In this document: in pieces, positions 1 to 7,872 of the stretch
Position numbering within the stretch: position 1 is the stretch's first letter
Layout of the letters: every line of letters begins with the position of its first letter
DNA from: Bacillota bacterium
GTDB taxonomy: Bacteria > Bacillota > Clostridia > Christensenellales > SZUA-584
Reading direction: 5' to 3'
Length of the DNA stretch: 64,000 nucleotides
NCBI GenBank assembly: GCA_023410475.1
Contig: JAEYPS010000023.1
Location: 1-64,000, forward strand
Notes under the pieces: model-generated
Databases searched by the model: none
What the model was told of the DNA's origin: nothing
Seen by the model: the letters and a program-made list of their open reading frames with translations, nothing else
Made by a program: the position numbers and the translations under genes

Positions 1-76
1 GTGGCTGGAGCCTTTAACAAACCGTCGAGCGGTAGGAGGTGGAACCAGTCCACAGCGTCTGCATGCATTATACAAG

Positions 77-103
77 ACATATACAAAATAGTGCTGTATA
101 TGT
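77..103. promoter_or_regulatory. 8-bp inverted repeat upstream of a small secreted protein
   Basis: The arms ACATATAC (77-84) and GTATATGT (96-103) are perfectly complementary around an 11-base spacer, 30 bases ahead of the next start codon. It could be an operator or an RNA hairpin in the leader. The first 76 bases of the window hold no gene I can recognise; a short stem GTGGA/TCCAC (39-43 and 49-53) is the only other structure there. Confidence 0.25.
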
Positions 104-133
104 GTTACTTAATTATACGAGGAGGTGTAAACC

Positions 134-331
134 ATGAAAAAAGCGATCATAGTTTTTGCGGCTGCTGTGCTGTGCACGTTCATGTCCGCGCCCTATGCGG
201 ACGCAAAGACATACTCTCCGGCTTATTCTGCGGCGGAAGAGCATGTTATAGAGATACCCGTCGTCGTCGCGCCTTCGCTCTCTTCAGTGCTGTCGCAGCT
301 CGAGGCTTCGCCTGCCGGTATCAACGAATAA
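134..331 (+). CDS. small secreted protein of unknown function
   Basis: This encodes 65 residues with a clear Sec signal peptide: Met-Lys-Lys, a hydrophobic core (about residues 4-18), then an Ala-X-Ala type site near YADA (about residues 21-24). The mature part is only about 40 residues, with a hydrophobic stretch of Val, Ile and Pro, and no cysteines. A strong ribosome binding site (GAGGAGGTG, ending 8 bases before the ATG) supports translation, and a rho-independent terminator follows at 380. I do not recognise the family. A secreted peptide or exported structural protein is possible, but nothing in the sequence decides this. Confidence 0.6.
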   Translation: MKKAIIVFAAAVLCTFMSAPYADAKTYSPAYSAAEEHVIEIPVVVAPSLSSVLSQLEASPAGINE

Positions 332-379
332 CGTTTGAGTTTTATCGGTTAAGCGTCGTAATTATATAATGATCAGAAT

Positions 380-401
380 GGAGGCTCGGCCTCCCTTTTT
401 A
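380..401 (+). terminator. rho-independent terminator
   Basis: The stem GGAGGC (380-385) / GCCTCC (389-394) has a 3-base loop and is followed by five T. It lies 49 bases after the stop of the small secreted protein. Confidence 0.75.
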
Positions 402-526
402 TTCGTCCTTGCAGTACATGCTAAAATATGTTTTTTTGAGCCTAAAGCAGGATTTCAATCATTTACATATTTTAAGTATCGCGATATAATTTTCTAATGG
501 ATGTTTTATATTGCAGGTATTTCTAT

Positions 527-1768
527 ATGAAAACAGCTTTTCTGTTAGCCGCGTTTGTTTTTGCTTTGTGCTTACTATCCGGCTGTATGGCAAGCGCCGA
601 CAGTCAGCCGGAGAAATCAAACGATAACAGCCAATCACCAACAGCCTCTGCAGTATTTTCCGCTCCTGCCGATGCATCGGATTTTTATTATATAGTCGAC
701 AGCAACGGCCGCAAAGGCGTCGTTAACGGCCTGGGCGAGGTTATACTGCCTTTTGATTTTTCAAAAATATACAGGCTTGAATACAACAACGCGGTTATCG
801 CTTTTTGGGCTGCGCCCGCCAAGGTTACATGGGGGCGCATGATTTTACGCAGACAGGCGCGCTGTATACTATTGGAGGAAAAAAGCTTACAGAGAATATA
901 TATACCACAGCGTATGTGCTGAGCGACACCCCCGCAAACCTGCCCGACCCGGGATTATGGTCTTCATCTGTTTCAATGCCCCCGGGCGAGTACCCTGTTG
1001 TGGACGGCTCTACGGCGACGCTCCCCCTTGCCATTTATATGCGCTCTAAGATAACGGGCGAAACGCTCGATTCCAGCACAGCGAAAACGTCGTTCTCCAC
1101 AACAGGCCACTCGTATATAGCGCTTGCTGAGAGGCGCGCCGATCTGCTCGTCGTCTACGAAGCTCCGGATGAAGTGAAACAAGACCTGAAACGAAAGAAC
1201 GCCGAGTTTATAATGGAGCCTGTAGGCCTTGACGCTCTCGTGTTCCTGACAAACGAAGGGAACGCGGTCGGCAGCCTTACTCATGAGCAAATAACAGATA
1301 TCTATACCGGCAAGATCAAGAACTGGAAAGAGGTCGGCGGCGAAGATATAGATATCGTGCCGTATCAGAGGATCTCAAACTCGGGCAGCCAGGCGCTTAT
1401 GGAAAAGCTGGTAATGAAGGGAACTAAGATGATGGAGGCGCCCACGTTATTGCAGCCGGGCGCGATGGGCGAGCTTATCGACAACCTTGCGTCTTACGAT
1501 AACACAGCAACCGCTCTTGGATATTCCGTATATTATTATGTGCGCAATATGTATGAGGTGCCGGGCATAAAGATTCTCGGCGTCAACGGCGTTGTTCCGG
1601 GCTCTGATACAATCGCTTCAGGGCAGTACCCCTATATTAATCCGTTCTACGCTGTCATACGCGCGGACGAGCCCGAAGATTCTCCCGCGCGCAGGCTTCT
1701 TTAACTGGCTTACAGGCAGCGAGGGGTCGCGCGCCATAACGGATTCCGGCTACGTTCCGGCTAAATGA
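527..1768 (+). pseudogene. substrate-binding lipoprotein (PstS-like fold), two frameshifts
   Basis: The reading frame opens at 527 with a lipoprotein signal peptide ending in a lipobox (LSGC, Cys20). A short WG-like repeat follows (YYIVDSNGRKGVVN), then a type II periplasmic-binding domain like those of phosphate-binding PstS proteins (motifs VGLDALVFLTNEGN, ITDIYTGKIKNWKEVGG, ISNSGSQALMEKL). The coding frame changes twice. Near 831-835 a run of five G shifts it; a sixth G would restore a continuous read (...KVTWGAHDFTQTG...). Near 1688-1696 it shifts back, so that the family's C-terminal FFNWLTGSEGSRAITDSGYVPAK is read and ends at 1766-1768. No pst transport genes are adjacent. The two shifts are compensating. 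Either the gene is recently inactivated or the assembly has two indel errors; the intact flanks favour a recent event or error. Confidence 0.75.
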
Positions 1769-1782
1769 TTTTTACGGCTAAA

Positions 1783-1811
1783 AAGGGAGGCGTTAGCCCT
1801 CCCTTCTTTTA
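1783..1811 (+). terminator. rho-independent terminator
   Basis: The stem AAGGGAGG (1783-1790) / CCTCCCTT (1798-1805) is followed by a T-rich tail. It ends the lipoprotein gene and sits between convergent genes, so it may also act on the minus strand for ypeB. Confidence 0.7.
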
Positions 1812-1844
1812 CGTTGCTGCTTCAGCGCATTGCCATATGGCAAC

Positions 1845-3167
1845 TCACATCACAAGCGTTCCGTCGTTTGTGTCCTGTATCATCAGTATGTCCTCTTCCA
1901 TACCGGTCTGAGCGTTTATGTAGACTATAAAGTCGTTTCCGTTTACCGAGCCCGTAAACTCCCAGCAGAGCGTTTCCTTGTTAGTATCGAGCGGTATCAG
2001 AGCAAGACGCGTCTTGGTTACCGCTAGGTTGCCGTTGACTTTCGCCCTCGCCTCTTCGCGTGACAGCGCAGGCTCGGGGATGTTCCTTTCCTTATGCGAC
2101 ATCAGATAGTTCTTGGCTTCTATGCCCGCAACGTCGTTGCTCGATATATCCACCCATACCTTAATAAGGTCGGGGTAGAGGACTACATTGTTTTCCACGG
2201 GCGCCAGGTTTATAACAGCCATACCGCCGTAAAACTGCGCGTAACTTGGCGCGGTGTTGCCGTATCCTTTGTTTTTAAGATACTGCTGGGCGATGCCGCG
2301 CAGCTGCTCATACCTCTCGTCGGTGGGCACTGCCGAGATCCCCGTGTCGCGCTGGCTCATATACCACAGCACCTGTCCTCCCTGCTTCGAGATGTATATC
2401 GACAGCGGCTTTGCGTTCTGCTGTCCCGTAAAGCCCCAGCTGGGAATATCACCGTTAAGCTCGCCGCTGAGCGTAAGCGCTCCGTTATCTATTCCGAGGA
2501 ACTTTGCGGCGGCCGCCTGGGCTTCCTGCTGAGAATACTCCTTGCTGCCAAGACCTTCGGGCTTTTTGTTCTCCGTGCTTTCCGAGAACGGGCCGTCGTA
2601 TATCAGCCTCGGAAACTCCTGGCTGGAAAAGTCGAGCATGTTGCCTGTGGGATCATCCGTGAGAAACTCAAAATCCGCCGCTCCGAGGCTCGTCGTATAA
2701 CCCTGCTGCCATATCTCTGTCATCTTCTGCGAAACCTCTGCGCACTTCTCTGCAAGAGAGCGTATCTGATCCAAGTCCTCTTCGGTTAGGTTTTCACCTC
2801 TTGCTATTTTTGTTGAGAGGTGCCTGCAGTAATCACCCGTGCGGCACATGAACTGCGTCAGCGGCGCCGTGCACTGGTACGATACGGGCAGCGCCGATAT
2901 CGCGCCCTCTGTGTCACCAGTCTGTCGCCATACGTCCATCAGCAGTTTCGTGTACTGGTTGTTGCCGCTTGCGGCCTCAATCTTGTTAAGTTTGGCCTTT
3001 AGGCTATCGAGGTCTGATACTATCTCCTCGAACGACTCCTGATAAAACCCTGCTATCTCATTTTCAAGAAGCTCCCTTTCGTTGTCGAGTATTATCGCGT
3101 AAACCGACAGAGCAACTATCACTAGCCCCGCCGCCACGGCGGCTATCCTTTTATATATGTGTTTCAT
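1845..3167 (-). CDS. ypeB: germination protein YpeB
   Basis: The 440-residue protein has an N-terminal membrane anchor (about residues 5-27), a long helical region and C-terminal PepSY-type repeats (for example GSVNGNDFIVYINAQTG near the end). Size and layout match YpeB, the partner that SleB needs for incorporation and stability in the spore and for cortex breakdown at germination. It lies 9 bases downstream of sleB on the same strand, and AGGAGGG precedes the ATG. This coupling is the normal arrangement in spore formers, where the pair is made in the forespore under sigma G. I did not resolve a promoter between the two genes. Confidence 0.93.
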   Translation of the reverse strand: MKHIYKRIAAVAAGLVIVALSVYAIILDNERELLENEIAGFYQESFEEIVSDLDSLKAKLNKIEAASGNNQYTKLLMDVWRQTGDTEGAISALPVSYQCTAPLTQFMCRTGDYCRHLSTKIARGENLTEEDLDQIRSLAEKCAEVSQKMTEIWQQGYTTSLGAADFEFLTDDPTGNMLDFSSQEFPRLIYDGPFSESTENKKPEGLGSKEYSQQEAQAAAAKFLGIDNGALTLSGELNGDIPSWGFTGQQNAKPLSIYISKQGGQVLWYMSQRDTGISAVPTDERYEQLRGIAQQYLKNKGYGNTAPSYAQFYGGMAVINLAPVENNVVLYPDLIKVWVDISSNDVAGIEAKNYLMSHKERNIPEPALSREEARAKVNGNLAVTKTRLALIPLDTNKETLCWEFTGSVNGNDFIVYINAQTGMEEDILMIQDTNDGTLVM

Positions 3168-3176
3168 TTTGCCCTC

Positions 3177-3863
3177 CTATTTGCAAAAAACATGCTCGCC
3201 GATAGTAACGATAACCGGCCTTTGTCTTATCCACTGATTCCTGGTCTTAGCCGGGGCGTAATAGAACAGCGCGCCGCCCGACGGATCCCAGCCGTTCAGG
3301 GCGTCTCTAGCGGCTTTGAGCGCCTCCTGATCAGGCGAAAGGTTTATCTGCCCGTCATCCACTATCGAAAACGCTCCCGGCTGATATATTACCTTAGCCA
3401 TCGTGTTCGGGAACTGCGAGTTTCTAACCCTGTTCAAAACGACAGCCGCAACCGCTACCTTGCCGGTATAAGTCTCTCCTCTGGCCTCTCCGTATACCAC
3501 CCGTGCCAAAAGATAAGCGTCGTTGCTGTTGCCGGGCGCCGCTCCGCCTCCTCCCGTGCCTCCGCTTCGCGGCGCGGGTACTCCGAGCTTCGCGGCGGTC
3601 TGTGCACCGACTATGCCGTCTATCCTTATCTTGTGCTTCTGCTGAAACCTGATTACGGCGTTTTCTGTCTCTTTACCGTAATAGCCGTCCACAGCCCCGA
3701 AATAGTATCCCCAGTCTCTGAGACGTCTTTGTATCTCTCTTACCTCGCTGCCGCTTGAGCCAAATTTGTAGGCCGCCGCCGGCAGCACTTCGCAGCCGTA
3801 AAAAAAGACCGTAAGCAATACCATTATTACTGCCGCCGACCTTTTAAGAACCTTAACTTTCAT
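3177..3863 (-). CDS. sleB: spore cortex-lytic enzyme SleB
   Basis: The protein has 228 residues. A signal peptide (about 1-28) is followed by a PG_binding_1 domain (about 33-90: GSSGSEVREIQRRLRDWGYY), a Gly/Ser/Pro-rich linker, and a Hydrolase_2 (SleB/CwlJ) domain starting at LLARVVYGEARGE with its catalytic Glu. SleB is a lytic transglycosylase that cuts cortex peptidoglycan containing muramic delta-lactam during germination. I chose the ATG at 3863 (MKVKVLK) because AGGAG lies 8 bases upstream of it; the in-frame ATG two codons earlier is too close, and the longer upstream frame overlaps spoIIR. It is followed at once by ypeB. Confidence 0.93.
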   Translation of the reverse strand: MKVKVLKRSAAVIMVLLTVFFYGCEVLPAAAYKFGSSGSEVREIQRRLRDWGYYFGAVDGYYGKETENAVIRFQQKHKIRIDGIVGAQTAAKLGVPAPRSGGTGGGGAAPGNSNDAYLLARVVYGEARGETYTGKVAVAAVVLNRVRNSQFPNTMAKVIYQPGAFSIVDDGQINLSPDQEALKAARDALNGWDPSGGALFYYAPAKTRNQWIRQRPVIVTIGEHVFCK

Positions 3864-3895
3864 GCCCATCACTCCTATTCGTTTTGACGGACAAA

Positions 3896-4423
3896 TCAGC
3901 TCCCGAACATCATCACCCACAGCTGTGCGAAAAGAGATGTATACTCGGCTTCCCCCGGGTCCTCTATCTCGGAAATACACAGAGGCGGAAACATCACGCA
4001 CCACCAGTTGTCCCCTTCGCCTTCGCCGAGTGTAATATTGAGCGCTTCGTATTCCCCTTCCGGATAGCTTACGCCCTTATAGCTCTTTTCAGGGAAGTGA
4101 AACCGGCCTGTCTTTGCGCTTGCTTTATAGCCAAAGCCGCTTTGCGCAAGAGTTTTATTTGCCGTCTCTACTATTATCTGAATTTTTTTTTCTATATATT
4201 CTTGAGCTTCACCCGCATTATTGCATAATTCGATGCCATCTTTTGTCACTTCGAGCACAGCGTCGCGCACCTCAAGTTTAACCTGCTGGTCGGCTTCGCT
4301 GTTGGAGTTTGCCTTTATATGCAGCCTTAACGGCTTATCAAATGTTTTCGCACATGCGCCAGCCATAAGGATCGCGGCTGCGATAATTACCGCAAGCGCC
4401 GCCCGTATCTTTTTGGATGTCAT
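3896..4423 (-). CDS. spoIIR: stage II sporulation protein R
   Basis: The 175-residue secreted protein has a signal anchor (about residues 7-23) and the family hallmarks RLHIKANSNSEADQQVKLEV and GEGDNWWCVMFPPLC. SpoIIR is made in the forespore under sigma F and secreted into the intermembrane space. There it triggers SpoIIGA to process pro-sigma E in the mother cell, which is a key checkpoint of sporulation. It lies 32 bases upstream of sleB on the same strand. That neighbour is normally a sigma G gene, so the three genes could share transcription or be independently timed. The C-terminus is normal and the cysteine of the WWC motif is present. Confidence 0.93.
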   Translation of the reverse strand: MTSKKIRAALAVIIAAAILMAGACAKTFDKPLRLHIKANSNSEADQQVKLEVRDAVLEVTKDGIELCNNAGEAQEYIEKKIQIIVETANKTLAQSGFGYKASAKTGRFHFPEKSYKGVSYPEGEYEALNITLGEGEGDNWWCVMFPPLCISEIEDPGEAEYTSLFAQLWVMMFGS

Positions 4424-4583
4424 TTTAATCTTCCTTTTTGCAGTTGTATTACATATGCATATGCAGTTTCAATTATTGCCATACAGAGAGTTAAATATAC
4501 GTTGACAGATATATAGAATTGCTGAAAGGAAATCTGATGCTTTAACAAATAGAATTTTATTTGAAATATTTCATTAAATTCTG

Positions 4584-4612
4584 TTGACATATTATTTGTA
4601 ATGTCATATAAT
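4584..4612 (+). promoter_or_regulatory. consensus sigma-A promoter
   Basis: TTGACA (4584-4589) and TATAAT (4607-4612) are separated by exactly 17 bases, a perfect match to the housekeeping consensus. It lies 37 bases upstream of the 2TM protein start and probably drives that gene and the PaaX-like regulator. Confidence 0.85.
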
Positions 4613-4649
4613 CATATTATAAATTTTTATGTAATAAAGGAGGTTTAAA

Positions 4650-4847
4650 ATGAACAGTGTACTCACAGTCAAACAGGAAGAACAAAAAGGATTGAAAATC
4701 CATGCTGTCGTTACGCTTTGTGTAATTGCGCTTCTTACCGTAATCAATCTTACGGTCTGCCCCGAGTTTATATGGTTCTTCTTCCCGTTGACCGGCATGA
4801 GCATCGGGCTCGCCATTCACTATCTGGGCGTAAGAAAAACAAAATAA
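4650..4847 (+). CDS. small 2TM-domain membrane protein
   Basis: This 65-residue protein has a short charged N-terminus (VKQEEQKGLKIHA) and two hydrophobic helices (about 18-34 and 41-58) with a Pro/Phe-rich turn (PEFIWFFFPLTG). It ends in a basic tail. The pattern resembles the 2TM domain family often found beside or fused to regulators. AAGGAGG lies 5 bases ahead of the ATG and a perfect promoter is upstream. The next gene, a PaaX-like regulator, starts 26 bases later and is probably co-transcribed. The function is unknown; membrane sensing for the regulator is a guess. Confidence 0.7.
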   Translation: MNSVLTVKQEEQKGLKIHAVVTLCVIALLTVINLTVCPEFIWFFFPLTGMSIGLAIHYLGVRKTK

Positions 4848-4873
4848 CACGAGTAAAGGAGGATAGATGCTTT

Positions 4874-5701
4874 ATGAAGATCACGTTAAGAAAAAAAGAC
4901 AGTGTTGTCAGCGCCATGTTGTTCGTGTTCAATATATACAATGAATGCAAAAATACGTACTCTATAAGACTGGCAGATATGCTTAAAATGATGGGGAATT
5001 TCCACAAAAGCGAAGCATCTATCCGTACAGGCCTTTCGCGCATGGCCAAATCCGGAATACTTATCAGCCGCAAAGAAGCAGGCGAAACCGTATATGAGTT
5101 GACTAAAGAAGGTGTTCATAACCTTAATCTATGGAACACAGGATTGTCAAGATTCTATTCGCGCTATGCGCTTCGGCAAAAAGACTGGAATGAAACGTGG
5201 CATCTTTTGACCATCGCTGAGTTTAACAAGTCCGATTATAATAATCAATACATTGTGGACGAACTCAGGGAATGTGGGCTGCGTGAGATAAACAGCAATG
5301 TCTGGGCAACTCCTTATCCCATAGATGACGATATTATTATTCTGTTGAATGATCGGGGATTCCGTTATCTTAAGTTTCAGGCAAGTATGAGTTCAAATAT
5401 GGACCCCGGCGATTTGCTGAATGACGCATTTGAATTGGATATGTTAAAGCAAAAATATGTTACGCTCTTACATAAAGCGGATGAAGCCGGAAAACGAATG
5501 ACCGTGCTTAATGGAGGAGCGCTTCTTCCCGTATTATTCGAAACGGGATGGGATTTCTACGATACTGTCACGTCCGACCCCGCGCTGCCTAAGGCTTTAC
5601 TTCAGGAATGGGAAGGCGACCGGGCAGTGATGCAAATAAAAACGATACGCCCCGTACTATATCGTGAAATCTCCGGGTATTTTAAAGTAAACAACATGTA
5701 G
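4874..5701 (+). CDS. PaaX family transcriptional regulator
   Basis: The protein has 275 residues. The N-terminal winged helix (about 1-85) includes the recognition segment KSEASIRTGLSRMAKSGIL. It is followed by the PaaX-type central domain (WNETWHLLTIAE, then ELRECGLREINSNVWATP) and a helical C-terminal domain. PaaX is known as the repressor of phenylacetate catabolism, but homologues in Firmicutes control unknown genes, and no paa genes are near. The ATG at 4874 is preceded by AAAGGAGG 11 bases upstream; longer in-frame extensions would overlap the 2TM gene. It shares an operon with the 2TM protein and may autoregulate it. Confidence 0.75.
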   Translation: MKITLRKKDSVVSAMLFVFNIYNECKNTYSIRLADMLKMMGNFHKSEASIRTGLSRMAKSGILISRKEAGETVYELTKEGVHNLNLWNTGLSRFYSRYALRQKDWNETWHLLTIAEFNKSDYNNQYIVDELRECGLREINSNVWATPYPIDDDIIILLNDRGFRYLKFQASMSSNMDPGDLLNDAFELDMLKQKYVTLLHKADEAGKRMTVLNGGALLPVLFETGWDFYDTVTSDPALPKALLQEWEGDRAVMQIKTIRPVLYREISGYFKVNNM

Positions 5702-5754
5702 CATACAGATAGTTTTATTAAAAATTCGTATACTGCCGTATGTCGGTTACTGCT

Positions 5755-6471
5755 TTATCTGCGAAACGGGCTTTTTCCGCTGAGCCACCCCTGCTCCTCC
5801 CAGTGATTTCGGTCACAGAGGTTCCAGTCGTTCTTCTTCTGCGCTCCCTTCATCAGTCCGAACATAAATCTGAAGGTCAGCCTGTGCGATAGTTTTTCTT
5901 TTCTTTCCACAGCCCGCGTCGCCTTCTTCGCCATGTTCGCCGTGGTCTTTAATATATTCGCCTTCTTCTTGTCCTTAATATCATCCCATCTCATAGCTGA
6001 GACTGCCTTCTTAAACACGAATATCCGTTTGACTCCCCAGAAGCTCATGCTGCTCTTTATCGTTTTCGCTGCGGCGCCCGCTCCCATACCCGCAGTAGTC
6101 GTAAAAATAACGCCCGTCTTGTCAAACATCGCGGGGCTTGGCCTGTGGCTTAACCACATGAAACAAAGATGGTCGAACAGAGCTTTTAGCTGACCCGATA
6201 CAGCTAGCGCGTACACGGGCGACGTTATCACTATCACGTCCGATTCTTCCAGTGATTTGACTATCGGCGCTGTTAACTGCGCGTCCGGGCATGTATCTTC
6301 ACCCTTATAAAAGCACGAGAAGCACCCCCTGCAAAAATTCGGCATATCCTTTGGCAGCATGAACTGCGTTACTTTTGTTTCGCCGTACTTTGCAAGCGCC
6401 TTTAGAAACTCCTCTTTGCAGCGCCACGTGCTGCCATGGCGCATGCTGCCGTTTATGACCGTTATACGCAT
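5755..6471 (-). CDS. NAD(P)H-dependent flavin oxidoreductase (flavodoxin fold)
   Basis: This 238-residue protein starts with the flavodoxin-like MRITVINGSMRHGSTW, whose GS-R-GSTW loop binds FMN phosphate. It carries a CxxC-containing stretch (FCRGCFSCFYKGEDTCPD) and the membrane/product-binding segment ITSPVYALAVSGQLKALFDH. That layout is typical of the NADPH-dependent FMN reductase / iron-sulfur flavoprotein-like family. The start at 6471 has GAGG 8 bases upstream, and a longer N-terminal extension has no ribosome binding site. The C-terminal quarter is basic and helical. The substrate is unknown. It stands alone between convergent and divergent neighbours. Confidence 0.75.
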   Translation of the reverse strand: MRITVINGSMRHGSTWRCKEEFLKALAKYGETKVTQFMLPKDMPNFCRGCFSCFYKGEDTCPDAQLTAPIVKSLEESDVIVITSPVYALAVSGQLKALFDHLCFMWLSHRPSPAMFDKTGVIFTTTAGMGAGAAAKTIKSSMSFWGVKRIFVFKKAVSAMRWDDIKDKKKANILKTTANMAKKATRAVERKEKLSHRLTFRFMFGLMKGAQKKNDWNLCDRNHWEEQGWLSGKSPFRR

Positions 6472-6755
6472 GTTTAATACCTCACATCTATCTTGAATTT
6501 TAAAGCAAGGAGCCACTCGTTATTTCTCACATTATTAAGCATACCCGCTGCAATCAAATATACGATTATGTTGTAAATATTTCAATAGCATTAAGCAATA
6601 AAAGCGCTTTTTTTGCGCATAAACAGATTGGGTCGCACTGCGCAGACGTTCTTTAATAATTATCAATCATTTTTATATAAAACCCGTATCATATATGTTT
6701 TATAATCATATACGTTTGTGCTATAATAATTAGGAATGTTTTAGGGGGTAAGGGT

Positions 6756-7181
6756 GTGCAAAAGGTTTTGCTCACAATAAAAGGCTCGCACTCTGAGGAT
6801 CCGGGCAGCATCGTCGAGTTTACAACAGAAGGCCGGCTCTTTAAAGAGACAGACGGCTATGTTTTGGAATACGACGAAAGCGATCTTACCGGCAGCGAGG
6901 GCATCACTACAAAGATACTGCTTGAAAACGGAAGCGTAACGCTGTCACGTAACGGCGAGATAGACACGCAGATGGTGTTTTCAAAAAACAGCGTATATCA
7001 GAGCAATGTGTCAACGCCTTTTGGAATGGTTAAGATGAACATACTCGCGCTCGATGTAAAAAGCGAACTGAGTGACAACAGCGGAAACGTCAATCTTGAG
7101 TATGAGATGAGCATGGGCGACATATGCAGCGCGGGTAAGCTCAATCTCTCGTTTAAAAGCCTTGGCGAGTGGATAAATTAG
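6756..7181 (+). CDS. DUF1934 domain protein (YwiB-like)
   Basis: A 141-residue, beta-rich protein starting at GTG with AGGGGG upstream. Its pattern, an early GSHSEDPGSIVEFTTEGRLF strand set and a late NLEYEMSM...CSAGKLNLSFK, matches DUF1934, a lipocalin-like barrel of unknown function that is common in Firmicutes. A TATAAT at 6722-6727 lies 28 bases before the start, with a poor -35 element (TTTATA). The gene heads a plus-strand run (MBL hydrolase, pyrG, glnS) with small gaps, so it probably shares a transcript with them. Confidence 0.72.
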   Translation: MQKVLLTIKGSHSEDPGSIVEFTTEGRLFKETDGYVLEYDESDLTGSEGITTKILLENGSVTLSRNGEIDTQMVFSKNSVYQSNVSTPFGMVKMNILALDVKSELSDNSGNVNLEYEMSMGDICSAGKLNLSFKSLGEWIN

Positions 7182-7203
7182 AATACGGAATCGAGGTGAA
7201 CTT

Positions 7204-7851
7204 ATGGTTATAGACTGGCTGGGACACGCCTGTTTTTCTGTTACACTGGCAAGCGGAATAAAGGTTTTGTTCGACCCTTACGATAAATCGGTGGGTTATC
7301 CCGAAGTCAATATCGAGACAGATATTGTGATAACAAGCCACTCCCATTTTGACCACAGCGATTTGAGCGGAGTTCGGGGCAGCTTCGCGCATATAAAAAC
7401 TGCGGGTGTCCATAATCTAAAGGATATAGTTATTGAGGGCATTCCAACATGGCACGACCATCATCAGGGCGCGCACAGGGGCGAAAATCTGGTGTTTCTT
7501 TTAAAAGCCGAGGGCATGACCGTCTGCCATATGGGCGACCTTGGTTGTGTGCCCGACGATGATGTATTTGAAAAGCTTCAAGACGTCGACGTACTTATGA
7601 TACCTGTCGGCGGGCATTATACAATTGGGGCGGCGGAGGCGTTTATGATATGCGAGCGCGTATCGCCAAACATAATAATACCGATGCATTATAAAAAGTC
7701 GGTATGTACTATAGACATTGAGCCTGTCGAGTTTTTTCTCGAAGCTGTGGTGGGTGAGTACGACATATCAAGGCTCGGAAAGCACACGTTTGAAATAGAC
7801 CAGGGTTCACTTAAAAAGCGCACGCGTATAGTCGTGATGGAGCATATGTAA
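7204..7851 (+). CDS. metal-dependent hydrolase, MBL fold (UPF0173-like)
   Basis: The 215-residue metallo-beta-lactamase fold protein has the metal-binding motif SHSHFDHS, giving His46, His48, Asp50 and His51. Further metal ligands are the HDHHQG segment, DLGCVPDD and the late IIPMHYK. It matches the short single-domain hydrolases annotated as UPF0173 / UlaG-like. The substrate is not known. GAGGTG precedes the ATG by 6 bases, and pyrG starts 21 bases after its stop. Confidence 0.8.
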   Translation: MVIDWLGHACFSVTLASGIKVLFDPYDKSVGYPEVNIETDIVITSHSHFDHSDLSGVRGSFAHIKTAGVHNLKDIVIEGIPTWHDHHQGAHRGENLVFLLKAEGMTVCHMGDLGCVPDDDVFEKLQDVDVLMIPVGGHYTIGAAEAFMICERVSPNIIIPMHYKKSVCTIDIEPVEFFLEAVVGEYDISRLGKHTFEIDQGSLKKRTRIVVMEHM

Positions 7852-7872
7852 TTTTATTTTCGGAGGGGTTTA

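Noticed and set aside
1..60. Possible 3-prime end of a structured RNA at the window start
   Set aside because: Only a 5-bp hairpin is visible and no known RNA signature could be recognised.
1..369. Open frame from the first base
   Set aside because: It overlaps the small secreted protein out of frame and has no protein-like pattern; the 134-331 frame has a signal peptide and ribosome site.
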